Below, one piece after another: positions 1 through 8,864 of a stretch of 64,000 bases of DNA (its first letter is position 1; every line of letters begins with the position of its first letter). Source of the stretch: Lachnospiraceae bacterium (lineage in GTDB: Bacteria; Bacillota; Clostridia; Lachnospirales; Lachnospiraceae); assembly GCA_017387565.1 (NCBI GenBank), contig JAFOEY010000004.1, forward strand, positions 1-64,000, read 5' to 3'. A program made the position numbers and the translations under genes. The notes under the pieces were generated by a model, which worked only from the letters and a program-made list of their open reading frames with translations, had not been told where the DNA came from and ran no database searches.

Positions 1-140
1 AAAGTATGACTTTGGGACCCGCAAAACATGAGAAAGTAGCCCGATTAGGGCGGATTTCGAATGTTTTAGGATTGCGAGAGCACAAAGTGCGTAGCAATCC
101 GTTGGTATCATGGGGGCAAAATACCTTTTGCCCCCAACAT
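1..140 (+). repeat. Dispersed intergenic repeat, copy A (left end cut by window)
   Basis: This stretch matches, almost base for base, positions 32892-33030 and, in reverse complement, most of 25770-25880. It holds the internal hairpin modules GCCC-GATTA-GGGC and GGATTGC...GCAATCC with a nested GCAC/GTGC stem, and the right terminal module ending in CCTTTTG-CCCCCAACAT. The left terminal arm lies outside the window. It ends about 10 bp before the ribosome binding site of the following penicillin-binding protein gene, so it would lie in that gene's 5' untranslated or promoter region. Confidence 0.85.
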
Positions 141-163
141 CGTATTATTTAGGAGGCTTTTTT

Positions 164-2857
164 ATGAATTACAGTAAAAAAGGTATTAAGAAAAAGCAGA
201 AGCAATTAAATTCTACCGGTACTAAAATCAAAAAAATGTTTCTGGTTTATTTCTTAAAAGCCATATTAATATGTTTCATCGGAATCGGAATCATCGGAGC
301 CTGCATGGGCATCGGAATGTTTAACGGAATTTTAGCATCCTCTCCGGATATATCCACTCTGGATGTAACTCCCTCCGGATATGCTACTTTTGTTTATGAT
401 TCAAAAGGCAACCAGATGACGAAACTCGTTGCCACAAATTCAAACAGAAGTTATGTAAATATGAATTCCATTCCGAAAAATCTTGCAAATGCATTTGTTG
501 CAATTGAAGACGAGCGTTTTTATGAACATAACGGTATTGATATTAAAGGTATTGCCCGTGCCGGTATGGAAGCGGTCAAAAACAAGTTTAAGTTCAGTCA
601 GGGTGCATCTACCATTACCCAGCAGCTCTTAAAGAATAACGTTTTTGACGATGCCTGGGTCACCGAAACAAATCTGGTGAACAAATTTAAGCGAAAATTC
701 CAGGAGCAATATCTGGCTTTGGAACTCGAAAAAAGAATGTCAAAAAGTGATATTTTAGAGTTGTATATGAATTCCATCAATCTGGGGCAGAATACCCTTG
801 GTGTCCAGGCGGCCTCCCGTCGCTATTTTGACAAAAACGTGTCCGATTTAACGCTTTCGGAATGTGCTGTTATTGCGGGAATTACTCAAAATCCATCTAA
901 GTATAACCCAATTTCACATCCCGATAATAATGCAACAAGACGTGAAAAGGTTCTAAATAACATGCTTGAACAGGGATATATTACCCAGTCAGAGTACAAT
1001 GTTGCCATGGCCGATGATGTTTATTCCCGTATCAAGTCTGTTAATGAAACCATGGATGTTGAATCGGTCAATACTTATTTCGTAGATGCGGTCATTGATC
1101 AGGTTATCAAAGATCTTATGGAACAATTGGGTTATAATGAGACGCAGGCTTACAACCTTGTATACAGCGGTGGTTTACAGATTAATACCACACAGGATCC
1201 TGAAATCCAAAAAATTTGTGATGAAGTCTATAATGACGAATCCAATTATCCTTCCAATGTAAAATGGTTATTACATTATGAACTGACAATAAAAAAATCA
1301 AACGGAGAACAGGAAAATCACAGTACTGAAATGTTTAAAAGTTATTTTAAACAAAGTAATGCCAATTTTGATCTTCTTTACTCTTCCCAGGATAAGGCCT
1401 ATGAAGCCATTGAAGAATATAAAACCGCTGTTATGGGATATGGAGATAAAGTGGAAGCTGAAAATATCGTTTTAACTCCACAGCCACAGGTATCCTTAAC
1501 TATTGAAGATCAACATACCGGATATATTGTTGCCATGATTGGCGGACGCGGCACAAAAGCATCCAGCCGATCTTTAAACCGTGCAACATCCACAACCCGC
1601 CAACCGGGTTCCACCTTTAAAATTGTATCAACTTATGCTCCTGCACTTGACAGCGCAGGTCTAACCTTAGCCTCCGTACAGAATGATGCTCCTTTCAATT
1701 ATGAAAACGGTCGTCCGGTATCAAACTGGTACGGTGGTGCTTACAAAGGTATTTGTACACTCCGTTACGGTATTGAACAGTCTTTAAATATTGTTGCCGT
1801 AAAGACGCTGACACAGATTACCCCACAGCTTGGATTTGACTATTTACAAAAGTTTGGTTTTACCACACTGGTAGAAAGACGTGCAGTTACCAATTCCTCA
1901 ACCGGAAAAACCGAAATATACTCTGATATCCAGCAGGCGCTGGCTTTAGGCGGTATTACCGACGGTGTTACCAACATGGAATTAAATGCATCCTATGCAA
2001 CTATCGCTAATGGCGGTATTTATATCGAACCGGCTTTATATACCACTATTCTGGATCACGACGGAAATGTTATTTTAGACCGGACCAATCCGCAGACAAG
2101 ACGTGTTCTTCAGGAAACCACTGCTTTTCTTTTAACGGATGCCATGGTCGATGTTGTGACCAAAGGTACCGGTGGAAGTGTCAACTTCGGTGGTATGTCC
2201 ATTGCAGGTAAAACCGGAACCACATCAAGCTATCGTGATGTTTGGTTTGCAGGATATACACCTTATTATACGGCTACTACATGGACAGGATATGACAATA
2301 ACGAAATCATGCATGACAAAACTGAAAAGAATTTATCGAAAACCATGTGGCGCGCTGTCATGAGTCGAATACATGAAGATTTGCCAAATAAAGAGTTTGA
2401 AAAACCGGATGGAATTGTAACTGCATCCGTCTGTACATCTTCCGGAAAACTTCCGGTGGCAGGTATGTGTACCACGCATACAGAATATTTTGCCGAAGGT
2501 ACTGTTCCAACAGAGACCTGTGATGCACATTACGCCGGAACAGTATGTGCTGCAACCGGTCTTCCCGCCGATGCGGCCTGTCCGTTTAAGGTTCCCGGCA
2601 TTGTAACCATACCGCCTAGTGTTGACGGAAGTCCGGCATCTCAACAGATATGTCCTCATAATGCATCCTACTATGCGACAAACCCTGATGCTTTTGTTGC
2701 AGACAGCCAGGCTGCTCTGGCATCTCAACAGGCTGCTGCCGCTGCACAGGCTGCTGCCGCCGCACAAGCTGCACAGGATGCTGCTGCCGCCGCTGCCGCA
2801 GATGCTGCTGCCCAGGCTCCGGCACCGGATCCCGCAGAAGCACCACCGGCGCAATAG
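164..2857 (+). CDS. Class A penicillin-binding protein (PBP1A family), transglycosylase/transpeptidase
   Basis: Bifunctional peptidoglycan synthase, 897 aa, anchored by one N-terminal membrane segment (about residues 25-53) after a Lys-rich cytoplasmic tail. The GT51 glycosyltransferase domain shows EDERFYEHNGID (115-126) and GASTITQQLLKN (148-159). The transpeptidase domain has the STFK active site with Ser483 and Lys486, and KTGT at 683-686. The start at 164 is chosen because AGGAGG lies at 151-156; the earlier in-frame ATG at 110 falls in the dispersed repeat. The last 50 residues are an Ala/Gln/Pro-rich low-complexity tail outside the catalytic core. A strong terminator follows. Family assignment is secure; which PBP1 paralogue it is cannot be decided. 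Confidence 0.96.
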   Translation: MNYSKKGIKKKQKQLNSTGTKIKKMFLVYFLKAILICFIGIGIIGACMGIGMFNGILASSPDISTLDVTPSGYATFVYDSKGNQMTKLVATNSNRSYVNMNSIPKNLANAFVAIEDERFYEHNGIDIKGIARAGMEAVKNKFKFSQGASTITQQLLKNNVFDDAWVTETNLVNKFKRKFQEQYLALELEKRMSKSDILELYMNSINLGQNTLGVQAASRRYFDKNVSDLTLSECAVIAGITQNPSKYNPISHPDNNATRREKVLNNMLEQGYITQSEYNVAMADDVYSRIKSVNETMDVESVNTYFVDAVIDQVIKDLMEQLGYNETQAYNLVYSGGLQINTTQDPEIQKICDEVYNDESNYPSNVKWLLHYELTIKKSNGEQENHSTEMFKSYFKQSNANFDLLYSSQDKAYEAIEEYKTAVMGYGDKVEAENIVLTPQPQVSLTIEDQHTGYIVAMIGGRGTKASSRSLNRATSTTRQPGSTFKIVSTYAPALDSAGLTLASVQNDAPFNYENGRPVSNWYGGAYKGICTLRYGIEQSLNIVAVKTLTQITPQLGFDYLQKFGFTTLVERRAVTNSSTGKTEIYSDIQQALALGGITDGVTNMELNASYATIANGGIYIEPALYTTILDHDGNVILDRTNPQTRRVLQETTAFLLTDAMVDVVTKGTGGSVNFGGMSIAGKTGTTSSYRDVWFAGYTPYYTATTWTGYDNNEIMHDKTEKNLSKTMWRAVMSRIHEDLPNKEFEKPDGIVTASVCTSSGKLPVAGMCTTHTEYFAEGTVPTETCDAHYAGTVCAATGLPADAACPFKVPGIVTIPPSVDGSPASQQICPHNASYYATNPDAFVADSQAALASQQAAAAAQAAAAAQAAQDAAAAAAADAAAQAPAPDPAEAPPAQ

Positions 2858-2880
2858 TGAAATACAGAAAATCAAAAAAA

Positions 2881-2912
2881 CGGATGATCTTTTTATCGAT
2901 CATCCGTTTTTT
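2881..2912 (+). terminator. Rho-independent terminator of the PBP gene
   Basis: A perfect 9-bp stem CGGATGATC/GATCATCCG with an 8-nt loop is followed by TTTTTT, 23 bp after the stop codon. The A-run before the stem could also serve the opposite strand, but the convergent gene ends more than 80 bp away. Confidence 0.92.
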
Positions 2913-2920
2913 AATTGTGA

Positions 2921-2982
2921 TCCGAAAGAATTATCCGAAAAATTATCCGAAAAAATTATCCAAAAATAATTATCCAAAAAAG
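2921..2982. repeat. Short tandem repeat, about 13 bp x 5
   Basis: Imperfect units of the form TCCGAAAAAATTA (12-14 bp) are repeated five times between the PBP terminator and the convergent gene ending at 2996. The AT-rich units look like slippage products; no coding or regulatory role is visible. Confidence 0.8.
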
Positions 2983-2995
2983 ACATGGTGTGTTG

Positions 2996-5713
2996 TCATT
3001 TGATGTCCGAAATATAATAGGTTATCTTCGCAGGATTTATTCCATCAATTTTCACTTCAATATCCTTCGAATAATAAAAGAACGGTGAAGAAAAAACCGG
3101 AATTAAATAGTGAACTGTCTGGTTTTTCTTTAACTTTTCCCTTCCTGTCCGAATTTGGAACTGATATTTTTCTCCATCAATATCACTTTGAAACAACAGC
3201 AAAAAAGAATCTCCGGTGATATCTTTAGAAGCAATTTCCAAATCAATATAAGATATTTCACTACCCTGAATAGAACCATTTTCACAGGACACTTCGCTTA
3301 AACGTTCTTTTTCATCCTCTATAGCCGTGCCCCATAAGTATGGTAGCATTCCCATATCTGTGCGATGATTTAGCATGCCCAGTTTTCTTTTTCCATCCTC
3401 TGCAACATCACACTTGGATGCTCCATCCAGCATATATATGACATCTTCGTATATATATGGCTGATATCCCATTTTCAAAATTGTCTGATATAATTCAGGT
3501 GAGCGAAGGCTGACCGGTGCTTCATCAAAACGAATATAAGGTGCCAGCAAAATCAATTTCGGCCTTTTTTCTCGAATCATTTCTATCGCTTTTTTCTGCA
3601 TCATACCATTACTGATATTATAGGCTGATGTATACGGATAATCCATCTTTAAATCAAAAATAACAGTATGGGATATTTTATTTGTCAAATCCAGAAATGA
3701 TTCTTCTGCCTCTTCCTGTTTCAAAATAAACTGTATATTTTTAAGACTGTTCAATGTAAGCCCCTGTATAAATCCGCTTCCCATATGATCCATTCCGACA
3801 CTGTCTCCCGAAACATAGACAACCGGATCCTCTATTGCGGTCTCGTTAATAAAAACCTCTGCTTTTTCCGGAATCTGTCTGACACAGACCAAGGGCTCCG
3901 TTCTAACCGGCAAATAATCTCTTATTAAAAATCCACAGACCAGAATAAGAAAAACAAGCCATACTGCCTTTGTTTTTGACCTCAGACAATCCATGATAAA
4001 ATAAGAAAGATAAATTAAACAAAACACAACTCCTAAAGTCGCAAGTCTCAATCCTTCATCATAGCGGACACAGGCATAATTTGCTATGACAAAAAAAACG
4101 ACAGCCATAGCAACAAAAGCGGAATTTGCCTTTTGATTTCCTGACAAAGCAGCAACCAAAACTGCCAGATATGGAATAAGAAATGCAAATGTTTCGACCG
4201 GATGAAATTCGTGACCAAAAATTTCAGTACCATTTACCCATAACGTTGTTGCCGCATTTTCCTGTAAAAATCTGAGAATCTGCCAAAACCATGGGATAAA
4301 ACATATGCCAATCAGTACTAAAACAATCCATGCACCCAGCAGTATTTTTTTCTCTTTTGATGGTATATCCCTAAATACATCTTTATAATTATGCGTTTTA
4401 GAATATTGTTTCCACCTCAACTTCACTTCTTTTATCAGACGATAAATTATTTCCGGCAAAAACGCAACAGCCATAGATGCACCAATCGACACATTATAAA
4501 ATATTCCGGTAATACATAAAAGCACCCACCACCAGAAAAACCACAAATTATTTTTCCACACTCTGTCACAAAGTAATATCAGAAATGCCGCTATAAAAAT
4601 CACATAACGAACACCGGCCTTTTCGACCATATAAGGCATAAGCAACCAGATCATAAAAACAGCACTACTTCGTCTGTTCAGGCAATTTGCCAGAACAATT
4701 GCCAGAAATGCCGCTATAAAAAGATTTGCCACTACAACACCGACATTTTGAGAAAAATAAAATCCGTCAAAAAAGAGATAATTGAAAAAGCTATATACAT
4801 AATCACACAAGCCATGGATAGGATCGATATCAAAATAGGGAATTTTTTCATAAGATATGAGCTGTTGCATAGGTAATGCCATCTCTCCATTATGAAAAAA
4901 ATCAACACTCATCATTCCTTCAGGAGTACGCATAACCGACATCGTAGCAATCGAAATCAGGGCACATACGGAAATATCCGTTTTCTTTTTTATCAGACGG
5001 TAAATCTGAGCTCCGAAAAAAACGAAAAATACAGCCACACAAAACCATTTCCATTTGTGGGAATTAAAAAGTTCGATCAATCCAGCTTCATTTTCGTATT
5101 GATAAAAGAATCCAAAATATCCCAGAAAACAAAAAGGCAACATAATCTGTGCATAGACAGAAATCTTTTTAGTAGTACTATGGATATTCTGTTTTTTTAT
5201 CAGGGCCCATACCAGATATACTGTCATACACACAAGATAACATACTACAACGCAATTTCTGATATCGGCAAAGCGGGTACGATGAGTTACAAATCTTCCG
5301 GACAATGCCGTCTCAACAGCGATTATTGCAAATACTCCCAACAAAAGTGCGGAAGCAAAATCGGACAAAATATTATCATAACTTTTCATTAACTTTTGGG
5401 GTTTCTTTTGAGGATTCACAAAATATCTGTGTTTTACCCACAAAAACAAAGTAAAACTAACAGGGATACATCCAAGAAGAAGATAAAATATACTCATATC
5501 TCCCATCTTGTTATAGCCACTATAAACCGTCCCTCCTGCAACAAACTGTGTATAATCCGGCCATCTGCCATAATACAGTCTGCTTATTCCCCATGCAAGC
5601 ATTGCAGAAAGAAGCACGCTAAAAGAGGCAGCAGCCAACGCTTCTGCCCCATTTTGAATGGAAATCTCTTTTTTAATACTTTGAATGACATTCTTCCAAT
5701 TGTTAACTTTCAT
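2996..5713 (-). CDS. Large polytopic membrane protein with extracytoplasmic C-terminal domain, function unknown
   Basis: A 905-aa protein with about 13 hydrophobic segments spread over residues 25-600, followed by a soluble domain of about 300 residues with alternating strand-like segments. The shape (many membrane segments, acidic residues in external loops such as DFFHNGE near residue 272, then a globular tail) resembles GT-C membrane glycosyltransferases, but I see no decisive family motif and treat this as a guess. The gene overlaps the 3' end of the upstream kinase-like gene by 11 bp, so the two are very probably co-transcribed and translationally coupled, suggesting a shared envelope-related task. 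Confidence 0.85.
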   Translation of the reverse strand: MKVNNWKNVIQSIKKEISIQNGAEALAAASFSVLLSAMLAWGISRLYYGRWPDYTQFVAGGTVYSGYNKMGDMSIFYLLLGCIPVSFTLFLWVKHRYFVNPQKKPQKLMKSYDNILSDFASALLLGVFAIIAVETALSGRFVTHRTRFADIRNCVVVCYLVCMTVYLVWALIKKQNIHSTTKKISVYAQIMLPFCFLGYFGFFYQYENEAGLIELFNSHKWKWFCVAVFFVFFGAQIYRLIKKKTDISVCALISIATMSVMRTPEGMMSVDFFHNGEMALPMQQLISYEKIPYFDIDPIHGLCDYVYSFFNYLFFDGFYFSQNVGVVVANLFIAAFLAIVLANCLNRRSSAVFMIWLLMPYMVEKAGVRYVIFIAAFLILLCDRVWKNNLWFFWWWVLLCITGIFYNVSIGASMAVAFLPEIIYRLIKEVKLRWKQYSKTHNYKDVFRDIPSKEKKILLGAWIVLVLIGICFIPWFWQILRFLQENAATTLWVNGTEIFGHEFHPVETFAFLIPYLAVLVAALSGNQKANSAFVAMAVVFFVIANYACVRYDEGLRLATLGVVFCLIYLSYFIMDCLRSKTKAVWLVFLILVCGFLIRDYLPVRTEPLVCVRQIPEKAEVFINETAIEDPVVYVSGDSVGMDHMGSGFIQGLTLNSLKNIQFILKQEEAEESFLDLTNKISHTVIFDLKMDYPYTSAYNISNGMMQKKAIEMIREKRPKLILLAPYIRFDEAPVSLRSPELYQTILKMGYQPYIYEDVIYMLDGASKCDVAEDGKRKLGMLNHRTDMGMLPYLWGTAIEDEKERLSEVSCENGSIQGSEISYIDLEIASKDITGDSFLLLFQSDIDGEKYQFQIRTGREKLKKNQTVHYLIPVFSSPFFYYSKDIEVKIDGINPAKITYYISDIK

Positions 5714-7319
5714 TTTGGATCCTCATATATTCTTCATAACTCATCCGATAATCGTCTTTAATCCATTTTTTTAAACAGGATTTAATTTCATTCACTTTTA
5801 TAGGTTTTGAAATACAGTCTGTAAATCCCTGTGTCTGACAATTTTTGCACTCCTCGCTTCCGCCGTGAATTGACATCATGACAATGGGAAGCTTCTGAAA
5901 ATATTCACTATCCTGAAATCGAATTTCCTTAACTGTCTCAATACCACTTTTGCCAGGCATCATCTGGTCTATCAGAACCATGTCATAATCCTGGGTTTTT
6001 AACATTTCAATGCATTCAACACCGTTTTTGACTCCGGTAACCTTTACTCCCACAGCTGATAACACCGAATCAACCAGCTTTCTCACCTCTCTGTTATCAT
6101 CCACAACCATCACATGAACATCTGAATGAAATAGGCGATTGTTTTTTTCTTGCGCTTTATTAGCAATGGCTGACTGCTTCAATTCCAATATTTCGGATTT
6201 TTGTTTGTTCTGGCGCTCTTCAATGGTCTGATCGTTTTCCACGCGCTGCAATAGTCTGATTTTAAAATTAGTTTTTCCATTTTCATTAATCTCAGTCAGA
6301 TCGCCTTCCAGCTCACCGATAATTTTTTTACTTAAATAATAGCCCAATGCCTTTTTATCAGCTGCAGTCTTATTTAATATCGTATTACTGTCAATACGAA
6401 TGATCATCGTAATATTATCTTTTTTTCTCAGATTGATTCCGTTTTCATAGGTAACATAAACATTGACCTCCGATTCGGAATTATACATTAGAAGATCAGC
6501 ACATATATTGGTAAGAGCACTCTTTAATTGTGCTTTACGTCCATATAATTCCACCGGCATTTGATTGTCCAAATCAAGAGTAAAATGCTTGTTTTTCCCC
6601 TTGATCAGATTTTCCATATCTACTGCAATCGCAGAAAAAAACTGTTGTACGTCATAGGTATCACTATGTTCTGCATTTCTCTGTGGCTGCATTCCCAGAT
6701 TCGGTGATTGAACAGCCACTGATTGCTCTGAGGAATTATACATTTCCACCATGGCAGTATGCGTTACCTTACTAAATATATCTTCCATAATCTCGAAAGT
6801 CTTTATTAAAATAATTGCCATAACAATATATTCAACTGTTGATACCAGAATATCCATATAAAGAGTATTCCATCCATCAGCAGGCTTGTTTCCGCTATAA
6901 ACAAAATATCCTAATTTGGATCCTTTAACAAGAATCATGCCAACAAATGCCACCATCGACATCTTATGTAAAATATTTCGATTTAAATATATCAGACTGA
7001 CGATTGGTAAAATAAAATAAAGTAAAGACAAATCCAAAATAGGATTGCATGCCAGCATTAAGAGTAATAATTCCAGACAATATAAATTACAGGATGAAAT
7101 AATATGCTCATTATAACAAAATTTATTCACCACAAATGGAACTACAGAAAAAAATAAAACACATCCGCAGACAACCATCATCTCATTAAATGAATATGGC
7201 AATATCCCCATATGATACACAATCACTACCAGCGGAATAAGCCCCAAAAATCCCAATAATGCCAGCGATAATTTCTTATTTGCTCTCAACAAAACATCTT
7301 TTTGATTAATTCCCGACAT
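5703..7319 (-). CDS. Membrane protein with degenerate histidine-kinase core and C-terminal receiver domain
   Basis: 538 aa. The first 190 residues contain about six membrane segments. The central region resembles a kinase ATPase domain at its N-box (LKSALTNICADLL), but a phosphoacceptor H-box and clear G1/G2 glycine motifs are missing. The last 125 residues are a receiver domain with the acidic pair in VVDDN, the phosphoacceptor Asp in LIDQMMPGKSG and the conserved Lys in ISKPI. Start at 7319 is preferred because GGGGGA lies just upstream. It overlaps the downstream 905-aa membrane protein gene. Known hybrid kinases need an intact core, so this is more likely a phosphoryl sink or a protein driven by another kinase (inference). 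Confidence 0.85.
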   Translation of the reverse strand: MSGINQKDVLLRANKKLSLALLGFLGLIPLVVIVYHMGILPYSFNEMMVVCGCVLFFSVVPFVVNKFCYNEHIISSCNLYCLELLLLMLACNPILDLSLLYFILPIVSLIYLNRNILHKMSMVAFVGMILVKGSKLGYFVYSGNKPADGWNTLYMDILVSTVEYIVMAIILIKTFEIMEDIFSKVTHTAMVEMYNSSEQSVAVQSPNLGMQPQRNAEHSDTYDVQQFFSAIAVDMENLIKGKNKHFTLDLDNQMPVELYGRKAQLKSALTNICADLLMYNSESEVNVYVTYENGINLRKKDNITMIIRIDSNTILNKTAADKKALGYYLSKKIIGELEGDLTEINENGKTNFKIRLLQRVENDQTIEERQNKQKSEILELKQSAIANKAQEKNNRLFHSDVHVMVVDDNREVRKLVDSVLSAVGVKVTGVKNGVECIEMLKTQDYDMVLIDQMMPGKSGIETVKEIRFQDSEYFQKLPIVMMSIHGGSEECKNCQTQGFTDCISKPIKVNEIKSCLKKWIKDDYRMSYEEYMRIQNES

Positions 7320-7386
7320 ACACGTTCCCCCAAATATATAACAAATTAATTTTAACACACCACTATGCAGATTGTAAAACATTTGC

Positions 7387-7392
7387 TATAAT
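7387..7392 (+). promoter_or_regulatory. Extended -10 promoter element for the coiled-coil gene
   Basis: TGCTATAAT forms an extended -10 hexamer 60 bp upstream of the start at 7452. No good -35 is seen 17 bp upstream, as expected for extended -10 promoters. Confidence 0.5.
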
Positions 7393-7451
7393 TATTTTAC
7401 CTTTCGAAGGTACGACTTATGATATTGAAATGATATAAAGGAGTGTTACAA

Positions 7452-7796
7452 ATGGAAAAAGACACCAGAATTCAGGACGAAATTTACAAAGAATTAAAAG
7501 TATCTTTTACTTCTGTTGAACAGCAGATTAAGGCACAAAAAGAGGCAAAAAAGCTTTTAAAATTCAGGGCAGAGCTTTACAACCAGTGTCTGGACGACCA
7601 TCTGCTTGAAAAGGGAAGTAAAGTAATCAGACAACATCTGGACGAAGTAAAATCCGAAATCAAATTAATTGATGATCATATTGAAGAACTCATTGTGGAA
7701 AAAGATGCTTATCGCATTGAGTTGGAAGTATTTGAAGATAAATACAGAGAAAAAATAATGCCCGTCAAAAAGGAATCGGAAGAAGAGGAATCCTAA
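7452..7796 (+). CDS. Small coiled-coil protein, function unknown
   Basis: 114 aa, soluble, highly charged, predicted almost entirely helical with heptad-like patterning and an acidic C-terminal tail (SEEEES). The start ATG at 7452 is preceded by AAAGGAG at 7437-7443; an in-frame GTG nine bases earlier overlaps this binding site and is rejected. It is transcribed alone, divergent from the kinase-like gene, and followed by tRNA-Thr. No family recognised; such proteins are often cytoskeletal, chaperone-like or flagellar export partners, but nothing here selects one. Confidence 0.75.
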   Translation: MEKDTRIQDEIYKELKVSFTSVEQQIKAQKEAKKLLKFRAELYNQCLDDHLLEKGSKVIRQHLDEVKSEIKLIDDHIEELIVEKDAYRIELEVFEDKYREKIMPVKKESEEEES

Positions 7797-7874
7797 TACA
7801 TAAAATATCATTTGAAAAACATTTAGTACTTCTTTATTAGTACTATTTTGCATGTAAATTGCAAAACAATTTCA

Positions 7875-7903
7875 TTGACAAAACATTATCACCATGCTAC
7901 AAT
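7875..7903 (+). promoter_or_regulatory. Sigma-A type promoter of tRNA-Thr
   Basis: TTGACA (7875-7880) and TACAAT (7898-7903) are separated by exactly 17 bp, ending 20 bp before the tRNA 5' end. Confidence 0.85.
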
Positions 7904-7923
7904 GAACGTCGGTGAGTAAACCG

Positions 7924-7996
7924 GCTGATATAGCTCAGGTGGTAGAGCGTCGCATTGGTAATGCGGAGGTCACGGGTTCGAGTCCCGTTATCAGCT
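7924..7996 (+). tRNA. tRNA-Thr (anticodon GGT)
   Basis: A complete cloverleaf can be drawn: acceptor GCTGATA/TATCAGC, D stem GCTC/GAGC, anticodon stem TCGCA/TGCGG around the loop TTGGTAA, T stem ACGGG/CCCGT with loop TTCGAGT. The anticodon GGT reads the Thr codons ACC and ACT. The 3' CCA is not encoded. It stands alone with its own promoter and terminator. Confidence 0.96.
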
Positions 7997-8004
7997 TTCA
8001 AAAG

Positions 8005-8036
8005 CACTCGAAAATCAAGGTTTTTGGGTGTTTTTT
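8005..8036 (+). terminator. Terminator of tRNA-Thr
   Basis: CACTCGAAAA pairs with TTTTTGGGTG (10 bp with G-U pairs) around a 6-nt loop and is followed by six T residues. Confidence 0.8.
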
Positions 8037-8076
8037 ATTGCCACAAACTGACACAAGTTAGATAATTCCTACGATT

Positions 8077-8136
8077 AAGTCTACAGTTGCTGATAGTATG
8101 AGAGCTTTCCAGTCGATTGTAGGCTTTTTCTTTTTT
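8077..8136 (+). terminator. Second hairpin and T-tract downstream of tRNA-Thr
   Basis: AAGTCTACAGTTG (8077-8089) pairs with CGATTGTAGGCTT (8114-8126) allowing G-U pairs, followed by a T-rich run. It may be a back-up terminator or the remnant of a lost tRNA transcription unit. Between here and the sigH stop at 8239 I see no gene. Confidence 0.5.
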
Positions 8137-8238
8137 CAACGCTGAACAAAAAAAGTGCATTGAACACTTTGTCAAAAATTAGTTAAGAATAGGGCAAAAT
8201 GAATACTCCGGAAACGTACGAATATTACACTACATTTT

Positions 8239-8853
8239 CTATTCAGGGGTTTTTAATTGCTTTTTAATTTTTGTCTTGACACGGTTTAGTGCATTATCTG
8301 TGGATTTTGGATCCTTACCCAGGAGTCTGGCAATCTCCTGATAATTCATTCCCGTCATAGACAACTCCAGTACCTCCCGTTCAAATGCACTCAGATCATG
8401 TTCAATAATTTTTTCAATTGCCTCCACATTCTCCCTGTCAATCAAAATCTCTTCCGGATTGCGTTCGGAGGAATTCTGAATTGCTCCGATTAACTCACCT
8501 TCCATGTCGGTTTCTTCCTGATTTTTATACAGCGAAATGTAGGAATTTAACGGTGAATGCTTCTTGCGATTTGCTGCCTGAATGGCGGTATACATCTGTC
8601 TGGATACACAAAGATCGGCAAAGGTGTAAAAGCTTGCATCCCTGCCGCTGTCATAATCCCTGACCGCCTTAAACAGACCGATCATGCCCTCCTGAATCAG
8701 ATCATCCTTATCTGCTCCCAAAATAAACATTCTTCCGGCCTTGCTACGTACCACATTTTTATATTTTTCCATTAAATAATCGACGATCTGCTGCTCTCCT
8801 TCTCGATAGCGGATGATAAGCTCCTCATCGGAATATTCTGAATATTTTTTCAT
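8239..8853 (-). CDS. sigH: RNA polymerase sigma factor SigH (sporulation/stationary-phase sigma-70 family)
   Basis: 204 aa, usual length for Spo0H. Sigma region 2 is visible with DKDDLIQEGMIGLFKAVRDYD (core and -10 recognition) and region 4 ends with a helix-turn-helix, GMNYQEIARLLGKDPKSTDN, that contacts the -35. SigH directs early sporulation and transition-state genes in endospore formers. It is the last gene of the cysE-cysS-mrnC-rlmB-sigH run, the same neighbourhood as in Bacillus and other Firmicutes. Only 11 bp separate it from the rlmB stop, with a weak TTAGG as binding site, implying translation coupling. Confidence 0.94.
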   Translation of the reverse strand: MKKYSEYSDEELIIRYREGEQQIVDYLMEKYKNVVRSKAGRMFILGADKDDLIQEGMIGLFKAVRDYDSGRDASFYTFADLCVSRQMYTAIQAANRKKHSPLNSYISLYKNQEETDMEGELIGAIQNSSERNPEEILIDRENVEAIEKIIEHDLSAFEREVLELSMTGMNYQEIARLLGKDPKSTDNALNRVKTKIKKQLKTPE

Positions 8854-8864
8854 GTTATGTAAAC

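Noticed and set aside
2333-2903. Long minus-strand frames opposite the end of the PBP gene
   Set aside because: They mirror the Ala-rich low-complexity codons of the real gene, have no ribosome binding site and show no protein-like composition.
4892-5761. Plus-strand frames of 121-166 codons opposite the 905-aa membrane protein
   Set aside because: The minus-strand gene has coherent membrane topology and coupling with its neighbour; the antisense frames are Lys/Ser/His-rich shadows.
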